DNA from: Eucalyptus grandis
Taxonomy: Eukaryota; Streptophyta; Magnoliopsida; Myrtales; Myrtaceae
Reading direction: 5' to 3'
Assembly: GCF_016545825.1 (NCBI RefSeq)
Contig: NC_052614.1
Span: 1,464,630-1,528,629 of the forward strand
DNA: 64,000 nucleotides
Shown here: piece after piece, positions 1-11,263 of the stretch
Layout of the letters: every line of letters begins with the position of its first letter
How positions within the stretch are numbered: position 1 is the first letter of the stretch
The notes under the pieces: generated by a model
Database searches by the model: none
Seen by the model: only the letters and a program-made list of their open reading frames with translations
Told to the model about the DNA's origin: nothing
Program-made: the position numbers and the translations under genes

Positions 1-202
1 AATAATCCATTATTACTAGGCAATTCTTTCCACCAATGCTCTAAGTCTTAGTCGGTCCAAAGAGATCCATATGTGGGAGCTGCAGTACACGATTAGTGGA
101 AACTTGATTTATTGATTTGAAAGAGCTTCTAACCTGTTTTCCCAACATTCATGATGTGCATAGATAAGATTTTTATGGTATGTCGGGTCTTGGATTCATG
201 TT
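1..202. other. Unassigned AT-rich edge sequence
   Basis: No coding frame, RNA gene or repeat boundary is recognisable. It ends where a Gypsy-type LTR start motif (TGTCGCGACC) begins. Confidence 0.5.
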
Positions 203-2057
203 TGTCGCGACCAATTTTTTGTCCACCTAGGGTTTGGCTAATGGACTAAAGTATAACTTAGCTCGGGCTCTCCCAAGCCCATACTTTAGGTTCAAGTTCT
301 TAACATGCAAATGATTTTCAATTAGGAGTCGCCAAATCTTGGCTTTACTCCTACGAACCAGACTATATTTGATTCATGTTGAAAAATGTTTGGCAAGCAG
401 TTTGGATTGATTTTAAATCTACTTATTTAATGAAAATCATGCAATATGCAATGCAATATTAACTAAATGACCTAATTCTAATGACATGTAATTTCTAATT
501 AAATGGGCCTAACAAAAATCATTAAATGACGTGCATTGTATGAACCTAATTCTATATGACGTGCACATGGTTTTTATTTTCCTAATAAGCATGCAATCTA
601 TCATAATATGCAATGACGTGCAAAGAATGCCCTAGCTCTACATGACATATGCATGATGACTTTTTGTTGTTTTTCCTTTTCTTTTTATTATTTATTTCGA
701 AATTAATAATTGCCAAATAATTAAACATGCAATTTAAACTAGTGAAACAGAAATCTAACATCCTAAATTTATGTTTTTGGTATTTTTATTTAAGAAATTC
801 GAAATAAATAAATTTCCTATTCTAGACATGCAAAATAACCTAAAACAAGTAATATCCTAACATGCATCTAATCTAACTCAAATGCTTTTTTTATTTTACG
901 AGGACAAACAAATAAAGGCATCAAGGATAGAACGGCAACAAATCAAGCAAGATATCATCAATGCCCATTTAATTTTGGGAAATAAATTGACGAATCGTAC
1001 CTCGCGCATGAGATCGGATTGGCCAATTTTTAAATAAAATCACGAATCATATCTCGAGCGTGAGATCGGATTGGTGATTTTTCCGTACGATCGCGGGTCG
1101 TATTTCGAGCATGAAATCGGACCGTCAATCATATGTACGTTGCGAAATTAGGAAGATTTCCCAATTTGAAAGACTATTCGGGAAACATGGGACAAGATAA
1201 CATCATTCGGGGGTTTAATCAAGAATGCAATACCTCAATTGAGCAAACGAAACATTCAAGAATTAATTGAGATGGGAATTTTACCTACCTTGATTGTTGT
1301 TTCCTAGTTTGGACGGGTATCGATCGTAGGAGTCATGATCAACTTTGCTTCACGGTAGCTGGCTCACGATAATGGAGAATCGCTCGCGGCACTCGACGTG
1401 GAAAGGGCTCTTGGCTCGGTGAGGGCTACGTTGATTTTGTCGACACAATCGAAAGTCTTCAAGTGGACTTTCCTGTTTGCAAGACGTCCCCTCTTCAGAT
1501 TGCCTTACTATATTTTAATATAACCCCACTAGAGCTTTTTGACCACCGTTTGAAGTTCTCCTCTTAACCTGCAGAGGCACAAAAATTTAATGCGAAAAGC
1601 ACCAAGAGGCTTTCGGTGTGACGACGTTAGCAACGTGTCGACGGAGAATGGAGCAGCTACAATTTTTCTGGTGCGAGGTCACGGGCAACTCAGTCGTCAT
1701 AATACGGGTCTTCTCGAATCAGCACGAGTAGTAAGGACGCCTCGAGGCTGGCGTGGATGGAAGCTTAGCAAGGATCACCAAGCAATAACTCGTCACGGAC
1801 AAGGCTCGGGATGATGATCAGAGCAGCAGTGCGGTGGGGAAACAATCTCGATCGTCCCCAGCGAGGGAGATGGATCACGAGCAGCAGCTATTCGGGCTCG
1901 TGGCAGCGGCACAAGTAGTGGACTATGGCCAAGTTTTCTACTCATTATTATGATAATGCTCCTAACGTCCATGCAATTAACTTATATTTTTGCTTAGATC
2001 CCTAACTTTTTTATGTGATCAATGATAAAATGGATTGCCAAAATTTAGGTGTCAACA
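203..2057 (+). mobile_element. Probable solo LTR of a Gypsy-type retrotransposon
   Basis: The segment starts TGTCGCGACC and ends GGTGTCAACA, a pair of ends I associate with long plant Ty3/Gypsy LTRs. Near the start it carries the GGAGTCGCCA motif common to these LTRs. An AT-rich TATA-like stretch lies near 1508-1525. No gag-pol coding is visible inside it or next to it, so it reads as a solo LTR. The flanking 5-mers (198-202 and 2058-2062) do not match, so no target site duplication supports the exact ends; either the ends are off or the flanks have been rearranged. Confidence 0.5.
991..1130 (+). repeat. Three imperfect tandem copies, about 58 bp, inside the LTR
   Basis: Three successive copies read roughly CGAATCGTACCTCGCGC then ATGAGATCGGATTGG with diverged spacers. 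Such short arrays often lie in the U3 part of LTRs; a regulatory role is inference only. Confidence 0.6.
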
Positions 2058-2061
2058 ATTA

Positions 2062-2535
2062 GTCCAAGTTTTCTATGCTTCCTCTTGAATTGAAATTAGA
2101 CATTGAGATTTTTCTAGTTTGATGTCCAAAAGATAGATGTTCCCATGTCTTCGCCCCATGAAAGTCTGAGAGAAGTCTTTATTGGTTCCTAAACATATTC
2201 TTTCTTGAAAATTGATTTTGAAACCTGTGTCGCACAGTTGACTGATACTCAGCAAGTTGTAGTTGAGTCCTTCCATTAAGGAAACGTTGTTGATTATGAG
2301 ACTTCTAATCTTTACTGTTCCGCATCCGACAATTCTTCCTTTGCTATTTCCACCAAAAGAGACTTTTCCACCATTAACTTGCATAAGTTTTATGAAACAA
2401 CTTGAATCCCCTGTCATATGTCTTGAGCATTCACTATCTAAGTACCATTTGATCTTTTTCTTAATAGTGACCTGCATTTAAAAAATAAACTCAAGCTTTC
2501 TTTAGTACCCATACTTTCTTGGGTCCAATGGAGGG
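2062..2535 (-). pseudogene. Fragment of a second Ty1/copia element (protease region)
   Basis: The minus strand reads a copia gag-protease segment. A WYLDS..CSRHMTGD motif marks the aspartic protease active-site region, with the usual Asp-Ser-Gly degraded to Asp-Ser-Glu. It continues into LNYNLLSISQLCD, typical of the region before integrase. The upstream part (toward 2535) resembles the GPKKVWV linker found before protease in some copia families. It belongs to a different family from the adjacent element, whose own protease lies at 4178-4510. No ends or LTRs are visible. Confidence 0.75.
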
Positions 2536-2539
2536 GAAA

Positions 2540-2800
2540 AGATTTCGTGATAATCAAAACCTTCCCGTTACGTGAAACCCTTCGTAACTAACCGAGCCTT
2601 GTATCTTTCGATGGAACCATCTGCCTTGAACTTTATCTTGTAAACTCATTTGCAGCCAATGGGTCTTCAATATGGAGGTAAAGGAACAATGTCCCACGTG
2701 TGGTTTTTAGTCAATGCTTTAAGCTCAGCTTCCATTGCATCCTGCCATTTGGGGTTGCATGCCGCCTCATGATAGGAAGACGGCTCCTGTTCTTCAGAAA
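2540..2800 (-). pseudogene. Copia reverse transcriptase N-terminal remnant
   Basis: One minus-strand frame reads WQDAMEAELKALTKNHTW, then PIGCK, VYKIKFKADGSIERYKARLV and KGF, the conserved start of copia reverse transcriptase. At least two stop codons replace tryptophan or nearby residues, and the domain ends before the YVDD catalytic motif. The remnant is non-functional. Confidence 0.8.
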
Positions 2801-3191
2801 GCCAAGCAGCATATATGTTTCGGTGACATCCGACTAAAAGAAACGTACAAAGATACCGGATATTGTGTACCTGAAGAATTTAGCGTAGGGCATAAATAAT
2901 CCTTTGTCCAAGTGTGTGGTCGTGTATGTTGACCAGAACGTCGAGGCTCCCCCACTCTTCCTTCTTCAGTAATGACAGGTAAGGAGTCTTGTGAAGAACA
3001 CTGCAACTCCTGTTGTGAAGAAGTGACCGGAGAACCGGATGGCTGATTTTCTTCATTTGAAAGAACAGGTAATTCAGCTCCATGATGAGATGGATTTGTT
3101 GTTACCAGTGCAGGTTGTTCTGATGTAATGATTACATTTGGAGGTTCCATCCATAGATATTCTTCTGATAAAAAGTGGTGATGGTTGAGAG

Positions 3192-4013
3192 CTAATATAG
3201 AGGATGAGGGGGTACTTTCCGAAATGGAAATATGTCTTCATGAAAAATCACATCACTGCTCACGAAGAAGTGCCCTGTAGAGATTTCCATGACTCTATAA
3301 CCCTTTTGCAATGAGGGATATCCCATAAAAATACATGGAATAGCATGAGGGTCCATTTTATCCCGAGGCCCTACTGTTGTGGCATAACACAAGCATCCAA
3401 ATACTCTAAGATGATCAATTCTTGCTTCCTTTCCATAAAGCAATTGAAAAGGTGTTCGCTCGTTGAGAATCCGTGTTGGCATGCGATTATTCAATTAGTC
3501 TATCATAACAACACAATCTCACCAAAAATCTTCAGGAATCGAAGCCTGGTATTTAAGAGCACAAGCAACCTCTAAGAGGTGCCATTGTTTACGCTCAACT
3601 GTCCCATTCTGCTGAGGAGTATATGTGCAAAGCTTTCATGGATTATTCCCTTAGATGATAGAAAAGATTCACACTCTCTAGTATAGAACTTGTGTCCATT
3701 GTTCGTACGAATTCTTTGAACAGTTTTTTTAATTGATTTTCAATAAGAGTGAAAAACTTTGATATAGTTGGAAAGTTTGGCTCTTTGACTGCATGAGGAA
3801 AACCCAAGTCGCACAACTATAATCATCAACAACGGTAAGAAAGAATTGTGACCCATCATGATGTGGTGTGTGATAAGGTCCCCAAATATCAATGTGTAGT
3901 AAAGAGAAAGCTATGCTGGCTTGAGATGTGCTAATGGGAAAGTGTGTCCGAGACTGTTTAGTTAGGGGACAAATGAGACATTTCGGATTAGGGAAACATG
4001 CACTATGACCCAA
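3192..4013 (-). pseudogene. Copia integrase remnant
   Basis: Two open stretches (4013-3729 and 3494-3192) carry integrase features. CLICPLTKQ is the zinc-binding CxxC part, LLHIDIWGPY holds the first catalytic Asp, and FLTVVDDYS follows. The C-terminal part reads FQLLYGKEARIDHLRVFGC and the later IFMGYP. A gap with frame breaks between 3494 and 3729 covers the region of the second Asp and the Glu. It is a decayed part of the 2536-6592 element. Confidence 0.8.
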
Positions 4014-4177
4014 GCGCTAATGGAAAATAAGATTTTTATTATTGATAATAGCATTACAAGAAGTGCTTTTATCAAAAACTTCAGAAGAACTAATCCAAAA
4101 GAAAAGTCCTTATGCAACACTACCCAAGCTCATCAGTTTGCTAGTCGAAAGGTTTTGAAAGAAGCAATTGTTGGAGT

Positions 4178-4510
4178 TCAATATGACACCACAAGAATTA
4201 TCTTCACAAGTTTTGAGACAGATATCGGGTTGAACTCAAACTTTGGAATATGTAGGAAGGATGATATCGAAGCTAAGGTGAACAGTTCCAACCTTAGTGA
4301 CATGAGTAATATTGCCATTCGAAAGTCGCATAGAATATAAATATGGACTTTTCTGAGCATGGGAAAAAAATTTTCATTGCATATTATATGATCACTTGCA
4401 CCCGAATCTATAATCCATGCATCAGTTGGTATTGAGTTTGTTTCACCAAGGATAATACCTGAAAAGCCTGCACTCTCGTCACTTATGGTTAAACGATCCA
4501 GAGCCCTCAT
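4178..4510 (-). pseudogene. Copia protease remnant
   Basis: WIIDSGASDHI is the retropepsin active site (Asp-Ser-Gly) of copia polyproteins, and FNPISVSKL matches the usual downstream region. The frame is cut off on both sides from gag and integrase by stops. Confidence 0.8.
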
Positions 4511-5077
4511 GATATTATGGTATTGATCTTGGGTAATTGGTTGGTGTGCCCCATCAGTCCTTAGTATGACAACTGATAAGCAGAAAACTCATTTTCTTTT
4601 TTTTTTTCTTTATCACCCGACTTGCCATGCAATTTCCAGCAAGTTTCCATAGTATGGTGTGGACGTCTGCAATATTCACAAAATTTCCTTTATTTTTGAA
4701 ATTTGCCCACCTGATTTGTGTGATGACGTGGCATGACGTGGTCTGTTGGATCCCATAAATATTTGAGTTGACATGGCCAAGCTAGAGCCGTCGGATTTTG
4801 GCGCACCAAAGGGAGAATATCCACCATTGGATCTCCTTTGTTGCCCACCGTTGGATCCAAAAGGGTTGGTAGGTAGTTATGAGCTGTTGGATGGCTTCTT
4901 TTGATCCTAATCGTCCATCCGTGGGTTCTTAGGGTTCCCACTAATATTCCTTACCGCTGTAGCCACAAGTCCCCCGGAGCTCCCGAAGCTGTTGCTTCCT
5001 CCATGGCCGTCGTGCGTCAGGTTGAGCAAGACAGAGCCTTTGGCGAATGCAGCAGCAAGAGTGACTCCATTAGTTGC

Positions 5078-5929
5078 TCACGCGTGCTCGACGGTCGCCA
5101 ATTTCTGACTTTCTTCTTGAATGGCTAGCTGATAAATTCGTCCGAGTGAGGGCATTGGCTCCATCGTCAAGATCTGTGACCTAAAGGTAGTGTATGTCTC
5201 ATTTAGGCTTAGTAAGAACCGTGTCACTTTCTCCCTTTCTTTCATGGCCCTATACTGACGAAGTGTTGCTTTAGGTCCGTCCAATTGTTCCTTGGCCGCC
5301 TCAAGCTCATTCCAAAAAGCTAAAAGCCGATTGAAGCAAGCGGTAACCGTGAGGTTCCCTTGCTTCAATTTGGAGAGGGCTTGTGTTATGGTGAACAGCT
5401 TCACTCGATCGAGTCGTCCATACATTTCACGGATGTTCTCCCAGAAGGTCCTTGAGTTGTTTGTCGAAGGAAGCCCCACTGCGACGTTCGGCGCGAGACA
5501 ATTTCCAATCTAGGTATGTACCAACTGATTGCACCGGCGCCAGTGCTGTTAAAGGCATTCTTCCGTTGAGTAGGGCACGGATCCGTCAAGAAATCCCTCT
5601 TTGTCTTTGGTGATGAGGGCTCGATAGAAATCACACACCTAGGTGTTGTAGTTGTTAGGCCCGGTGAGCTGTAACTGAATGAGCTTTAGATTTGGTCCAT
5701 CCGCTAGTGGTGTGAACAGTGGGTCGCCAGCTTCGGGTCGGCCATTGTTGCCGGCGGGAAACAGATACGGTAGGTAACCGGGTCCAAAAACTAGGTAGGG
5801 ATTTGGCCCTTGACCCGGTATGGATCCAATCCCTTGGTTCGGATCCATCTGATCTGCTCCCTGATCCGGGTCGGCTCCATTTTTGTGTATGCTTGGATCT
5901 TCTTTTGGTTGTTGTTTGACAACGTGCAA
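5078..5929 (-). pseudogene. Copia gag remnant
   Basis: The segment 5479-5078 reads WENIREMYGRLDRVKLF through LSKLKQGNLTVTACFNRL and ends in SLNETYTTFRSQILTMEP, the gag domain that packages element RNA. The N-terminal part (5929-5639) ends in FTPLADGPNLKLIQLQLTG, the usual gag start, in a different frame. At least one frameshift separates the two parts. Confidence 0.75.
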
Positions 5930-6336
5930 GCTCTCTCTCGTATATGGCCCATATTGAGACCATGCCTATCCCGGATCTCTAGCCCATTCTCCTTGAACAA
6001 CATACCATGGAAACCGAGGCCAATGAGTCGGTCCTGAAACTTGAACTGAAACATAAGGAAAAATGGTGGTGTTATGAGGATCTTCGGACTTTTAGACAGA
6101 TATATCCTCCTATTCATTCAGTTGAAGCTAGAGTCTGGTCTTGAGACATCTCTTCCAAAGGTGAATCTTGAGCATTCCCCCTTTTTGCGATGGTACAAAA
6201 AATTGAATTCCAACTCGGCTTTTTGGTTTGTTTTTGTAGATTAGAAAACCGCAACAACAAAACTTTAAAAGAAGAAGAAGAAGAAGAAAGAAACAAGGGC
6301 AATTCTGAGGTTGCGGAAGCTAGGTTTGGGATCGTT

Positions 6337-6348
6337 GCTTTGATACCA
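6337..6348 (-). other. Primer-binding site (initiator Met-tRNA type)
   Basis: On the minus strand it reads TGGTATCAAAGC, complementary to the 3' end of plant initiator tRNA-Met, with the LTR directly adjacent. This sets the element's orientation. Confidence 0.85.
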
Positions 6349-6592
6349 TGATAGAAATTGAAGAAATGAAAATTGGAGAGTGTTTTGGGAGAAATCATAA
6401 TATGTATTTTCTGTATATTCATGTACAGGAGCACTGCTCTATATATGTTACAAGAGAAAGACAAGAAAGAAAATACACAAGATTATATTACGATTACATT
6501 CTGACTTTACCAAGCTAATCATAGATTAACTGAATCAACTAATTGGCAATATAGTCGATATGGAATCGGTATCTGACCTCATATTTCCAACA
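6349..6592 (-). repeat. 5' LTR of the decayed copia element
   Basis: It runs TG...CA on the minus strand, starting TGTTGGAAATATGAGG and ending next to the primer-binding site; 244 bp is a normal copia LTR length. The partner 3' LTR is absent from the window. Confidence 0.8.
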
Positions 6593-6690
6593 TCCACCAT
6601 TTCAATCTGCTTCGCGGCGTCTCTCGCACTGAAATCTCAAGACTTGCACAATAAATCAGTGAGGGACCACCCGAATTTGTCTCTTGTTGA
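6593..6690 (-). pseudogene. Fragment of an ATL-like RING-H2 gene C-terminal region
   Basis: The stretch is recognisably similar to 13865-13980, inside the intact ATL gene. For example, GAGGGAC-ACCCGAATTT-GTCTCT is shared, apart from one substitution and one indel. On the minus strand it encodes an ETNSGG...SLEISVRDAAKQIEMVD stretch against ETKFGS...SRELSARDAVTQTETVD in the gene. It starts directly at the outer edge of the copia LTR. No RING domain or other part of the gene is found nearby, so it is a relic. Confidence 0.6.
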
Positions 6691-6927
6691 AGGACCATCT
6701 TCAAAGGGCGAGCGGTTTCGTAATAAGTTCAAATTGTTGGAATTGGTTCTAGTTTTTGGAACCTAAATCCTACTTTATATATCCTGAAATATTCATGAAA
6801 TTGGTGAATTCCTTTCTTTTTTTGTTTCGATTTTTTTTCTCACTTCAATTTTCGTCAAGCAAAATAAAAATTAAAATAATTACAAAAATACCTATTCAAA
6901 TAGATAGAGTTTCATTAGCAAGACTAC

Positions 6928-7498
6928 CGGGGCAAGCACATTATCAGTGTCAAAACTTGTGTACGGTGCTCACTTTGGTGCCAAAAGTTTCTGTCAGCTC
7001 ACTTAAGTGCCAAATCAGAGAAAAAACAATCATTTTGGTGCCATCGGCAAGAGATTCCGGCCAAATTAATTACGTGGCTTTTATATATATATTTTTAAAA
7101 AGTTGCAGTGGCTTTAAAACGACGCCGTTTTCTATTATCCTCAAGAAACGACGTCATTTTGTCGTTGTATATGGACATCCTCATAGAAACAACGCCGTAT
7201 AGCTCATATGGGGATTGAAATTAGGGTTTTCGCCGCTCGGCCACCATTGTAGTTGCTCGACTAGGTGAGTGAGAAGAGATTAAGATTGTTGCTCAAGCAA
7301 GAAGTGGCATGAAAAATAAGAGGTGAGAACGGAGGAGGAGGAGGAAGAAGAGGGGTCAAAGGTGCCGCCGGTGCGCTGCGAGGGCGGAGGAGGAGGAGGA
7401 AGAAGAGGGGTCGAAGGTGCCTCCGGCACGCCATTGCTACTGCTGCTGGTGCCGCTGCTGGTGTGGGTCTTCGAGGAAGAAGAAGAAGACGACATGCC

Positions 7499-7540
<42 letters not shown>

Positions 7541-7806
7541 GGGGATTCAGGGTTTCTAAGTTAGGGGAAAGATGTCAAACGGTGTCGTTTTGTTGTTTGG
7601 ATGCTAACTGTACCTTTCGACGAGCCACGTTGGTTTCAAAAATTTAATAAAAAAAATACCACGTTGGATTTCTGGCCAATTTCAACGGCGTTGGCACTGA
7701 AATGATCATTTTTCAAATTTGTTGGCATTTAAGTGATCCAAAATAAAAATTTTGCATCAAAGTGAGCGATGTACACAAGTTTTGGCACTGATAGTTTACT
7801 TACTCC
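6928..7806. mobile_element. Non-autonomous Mutator-like element with 9-bp target duplication
   Basis: Long imperfect terminal inverted repeats run from about 6929 and from 7806 inward; both contain TATCAGTG(T/C)CAAAACTTG followed by TGTAC and a GCTCACTTTG motif. The 9-mer CAAGACTAC flanks both ends (6919-6927 and 7807-7815), the size expected for Mutator-like elements. There is no transposase. The interior (about 7200-7560) is GC-rich with gene-like tracts, compatible with captured host sequence, which is inference. Confidence 0.75.
7333..7430 (+). repeat. Two-copy GGA-rich tandem repeat and following CT tract
   Basis: A roughly 54-bp unit rich in GGAGGAGGAAGAAGAGGGGT is present twice inside the Mutator-like element. 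A (CT)n microsatellite follows at about 7501-7536. The open frames across it encode only polySer, polyPro or polyGlu and are not taken as genes. Confidence 0.65.
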
Positions 7807-7839
7807 CAAGACTACATATAAAAATGGAACCATTTATAA

Positions 7840-8170
7840 GGAGGTACGGACACCTAGAGTGCTAAAACTTGGCACGGAATGACATTTAAGTGCCGAAAGT
7901 TTGGAAAGTGAAACTTAAATGCCAAAATCAGAACAAAATGAATCACTTAAGTGCCAATCCGGCTAAAATGTTGACGTGGCGATTTTTCGGCAAAGCAAGT
8001 GCAAAATAGTGTCATTTTGCACGTTAACGTAGCTAGACAATGCAAAAACGACGCCATTTTGGTGCTGACGTGGTAAAAAATAATATAAAAATTAAATAAA
8101 TTAAATATAAAATTGAATTTATTTAAAACATTTAAAAATAAAATAAAAATATTAAAAAACTAAAAATTAA
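7840..8170. mobile_element. One-ended relic of a foldback/Mutator-like element
   Basis: The terminus (GTGCTAAAACTTGG...AAGTGCC repeats, then GACGTGGCGATTTTTCGGC and AAAACGACGCCATTTTG) matches the reverse complement of the right arm of the element at 44365-45035. The partner arm is missing, and the sequence runs into A-rich DNA and a Gypsy fragment. Confidence 0.55.
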
Positions 8171-8206
8171 AAAAAAAAAAAAAAAAGAGAGGGCAAACGG
8201 CTGAGG

Positions 8207-8268
8207 TCACCCGCGGTTTCTTTGGCAAGTGTGGCATTCACCCGTGGTTTCTTTGGCAAGTGTGGCAT
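8207..8268 (+). repeat. 31-bp tandem duplication
   Basis: Two adjacent copies (8207-8237 and 8238-8268) differ at one base. Both include TTTCTTTGGCAAGTGTGGCA. Confidence 0.85.
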
Positions 8269-8279
8269 TTTTTGCCAAC

Positions 8280-8670
8280 TACATCTTTTGGCGGCACTAT
8301 TTTTGCCTACTAAGCATTTTGAACTCAACAAACCAAATGGAGGTTCTTTCCTTGTTGAAAACGTGATAGTAGACCTCCTCTTTAGATTCATCGATCAATC
8401 CAATAACGTTATCCCCATTCGGTGAGGATTCCGTCTTCTCCAACTCCACCCGCTCAGTGAGGAACTGAATCTTCCTATTGCCCCCATTGTCATCCTAGAA
8501 GCTTAGTCGAGAGCTGCGCTTTGTTCGAGTGCCTTTTGCCTCGGCGATTCACTATCCACCCTCGTAGGACCAAGTAGACCACTAGTACTTTCCAGTTCAA
8601 CCCACACTGAAGCGAGGAGTTCGATTCTCCGACTCACCCACTTATTAGAGGGATTCCTGCTCTGATACCA
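8280..8670 (-). pseudogene. Gypsy-type retrotransposon leader and primer-binding site
   Basis: On the minus strand a primer-binding site TGGTATCAGAGC (8670-8659) lies just inside an LTR. It is followed by leader or gag-start sequence up to about 8280, where homology is lost in low-complexity DNA. Coding identity is unclear: one open frame covers about 8874-8503 but crosses the LTR boundary, so I do not call a gene. Confidence 0.5.
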
Positions 8671-8672
8671 TT

Positions 8673-9130
8673 TGTCAAGGGTTGACAGTTCCCTGGCTGC
8701 GAGACGACTCATGCGGCACTTGACAAGCAAAATTCGCCAGGCCAGCATTCCTTCTATAGTTGTTCCAATGAACAATACGGCGGATATCTTCTTTCTACGA
8801 GGTTGTACCACACTAAGCTTAGCTTGGGCGTCTAGTCCATCGAGTAAGACAACGGATCTCTTTAGGCTTAACAATTGGTTTCAGCCTATCATAGCCTCAT
8901 CAGGAGAGTGGCATCAGCTCCTGACCAGTTTATGCATGGGAGGCCAACCTCACCTTCAAAGTTTCTAAGTAATATAATCTTTCTATTTTAAAACACCTAG
9001 CATCAACCATCCTGACACCACTCCCGCAAACTAATTGTGTTCGTCCCCTCTGCATCCTCACTCTTTACTCGATAGCCCCAAGCACTACTCACAAGTGTTA
9101 TGAGCACGGGAGGATTCGCAGACCATGACA
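8673..9130 (-). repeat. LTR of a Gypsy-type element
   Basis: On the minus strand it starts TGTCATGGTCTGCG and ends GTCAACCCTTGACA, 458 bp, two bases from the primer-binding site. Ends and position fit a 5' LTR. No matching second LTR was found. Confidence 0.7.
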
Positions 9131-10063
9131 CTTGCATAATTAAATAATTGAGCCAATGAATGGAAACTAACTTTGACTTGTTATGTTCTAGACTGTACAT
9201 GTTTGTATTATTTATATTATATGTGCTTCTGCGTTAAAGAAGAATCAATGGCTATTAAGATAGTGTTAATTAGGATGGCACGCCTAGGGTGTCACACCCC
9301 AGATGTCCTCACGATGCTAGATGCGTGCGAGATGCTCCGAAGGGTACCTAAATGATGATGGCAATAGGAATTCCTATCGATTATAACTTGGATACCTTTA
9401 AATTGAGCTATTGATTACTTGTTGGGAAAAACTACTACTTCTTTTGATTTGTTGTGTTATTTTGAAAGGTTCTTAGGTAAGTTCATGATTTTCTATATTT
9501 TATATTGAGTCTTTCATTGTCAGTATGGTGATTGATTTATATATTATAAACCGATGGACCTTTTGCTTGATGAGTTTAGGCTCACTGATTGGTGACTTTA
9601 TCTTTTCATATCAATAGAAATGTCAATCTCGCTTGCCTCTCTTATGGTCCATTACAGAGGTCCGATCAAGTTCACTTGGCATAAGGACGAGTTTATAAAT
9701 CCGGGTTTCTTGGATATGGTTTTTATCTGAATCGTATCTTGTTTGATTGTGGATATAGGGGCTCCAACGAGGCCTATGACTCTTGAGTTTGTTGGAATGT
9801 ACGCCTACATCAATAGGTGCACGAAGGGTCACCTCCTGCTATTTGACAACGGACCAGGAAACAGAGGTAGACTTGTCACATAGAAGGGAGGTAGGAGGAT
9901 GGTTGGATTTCTGGGACTTGGAAGATTTTTAACGAAGCTAGGAGGTTAAGGTTAGGCGATCACGTGTATAGTTAGGTTGGGATGGGATAATTGACTAACG
10001 GCTGAGTGTAGTTAGTAGTATTAACCTTTTTGAATTCTCCAGTGTACCCAACTTGTTGCCTAA
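9131..10063. other. Unassigned stretch with LTR-like motif
   Basis: No gene is seen. A TGTCACACCCC motif at about 9290 looks like another LTR start, but no end or internal region could be matched to it. Confidence 0.35.
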
Positions 10064-11263
10064 GGAAAATTGTCCAAAAAGTCCTAAACCTATTGCATTT
10101 TTGCCAATTCAGTCATAAACATTTTAATTTTACCAATTCAGTTTTAAATTTTTTCACTTCTTGCCAATTCAGTCCATCCGGTCAATTTGGCTGAAAAATG
10201 CTGACGTAGACGTTGGCGATGCCACGTAGGACCACCGTGGACAATTTTTAATAATATTTTAATATTTTTTTGAATTATTGTTATTTTTTCTGTTTTTCCT
10301 TTTTTTCTTTTTCTTTTGTCTTTCTTTGCCTTTTTCGATGGCCATAAGCAACGGCCGGCCACCAGCCACAACCAGCCAACTGGCCTCGCCCGCCATAGGC
10401 GAGGCTCGGCCGGGCGAGGAGGAGCCTTGGCGAGGGGACCCCGCCCGGCGTGGCTCGGCAAGGGTCGCCGGGCGAGGCTACTTGGCCTGGGCGTAGGTAT
10501 GCTTGCGCCCGGCCAAGTAGCCTTGCCGCATCGACCAAGGGATGGCGACGCCGAGCAAGGCCACCCTAGCCTAGGCGAGGGCCGGCCTCGCCAGATCTGG
10601 TGAAGGGAGCCCTCGCCGGGGCTCACCCTCTCCCAAGCGAGTGTTGGCCTTGCCTAGACCAAATCTAGCAAGGCCGGCCCTCGCCCTTGGCCGGCCGGCG
10701 CTAGGCAAGGCCACCCTAGCCCGAGTGAGAGCTGGCCTCACCAGATCTGGTCTAGGCGAGGCCGACACTCACTTGGGCGAGGGTGAGCCTCGGTGAGGAC
10801 TTCCAGTGAGGGCTTCCCTTCTGGTGAGGCCATCCCTCACCTTGGCCTCGGCACGGGTCGGCCTCGCCCAAGCGACCCTTGCCAGGCCACGCCCGGGCAA
10901 GGCTCCCCTCACCGGGGCTCCTCGCCCGGGCAAGGCCAGTCGGCTGGCTGTGGTTGGTGGCCAGCCATCGGAGAAGGCAAAGAAATCCAAAAACAAAAGA
11001 AAAAAAAAAAAAAAAAAGGGAAAAAATAATCAAAATTCAAAAACATTAAAATATTAAAATATTATTAAAATTTATTCACATCAACGCCGACGGTCCTACA
11101 TGGTACCGCCGATGTCCACGTTAGCATTTTCTGGTCAAAATTGGCCGGATAGACTGAATTAACAAAAAGTGGAAAGATTTAGAACTAAATTGACAAAGTT
11201 AAAATGTTTATGACTAAATTGGCAAAAATGCACTAGGTTTACAAATTTTTAGACAAGTTTCCC
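10064..11263. mobile_element. Long foldback element with GC-rich core
   Basis: The two ends are imperfect inverted repeats starting AAGG(G)AAA(A/C)TTGTC and sharing GCATTTTTGCCAATT and AGTCATAAACATTTTAA. The inverted match continues inward across GATGGC...GCCACCA...CAGCCAACTGGCC into the GC-rich core, so most of the 1.2 kb can fold on itself. The core (about 10340-10980) is built of CTCGCC/GGCGAGG-type motifs. There is no transposase and no clear target duplication. Open frames in the core are by-products of GC-rich repeats. Confidence 0.7.

Larger units (their letters stand above)
2536..6592 (-). mobile_element. Truncated, decayed Ty1/copia retrotransposon
   Basis: Reading on the minus strand, the order is 5' LTR (6592-6349), primer-binding site, gag, protease, integrase, then the first part of reverse transcriptase, which stops near 2536. 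Protease-integrase-RT order is diagnostic of Ty1/copia. All frames carry stops or shifts. RNase H and the 3' LTR are missing and replaced by a piece of another copia element. The 5' LTR abuts a fragment of an ATL-like gene. Confidence 0.85.

Noticed and set aside
991..1130. CRISPR-like regular repeat
   Set aside because: Only three diverged copies inside a plant LTR; CRISPR arrays are not expected in a plant nuclear genome.
1590..1814. 74-codon open frame
   Set aside because: Lies within the solo LTR and has no recognisable features.
8590..8640. tRNA-like text (GAGTTCGATTCTCC) on the plus strand
   Set aside because: No acceptor or anticodon stem can be built around it, and it lies in the leader of a Gypsy-type element next to its primer-binding site.
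10144..11057. Several overlapping Arg/Pro/Ala-rich open frames on both strands
   Set aside because: They come from the GC-rich inverted-repeat core of a foldback element and show no domain or codon pattern.
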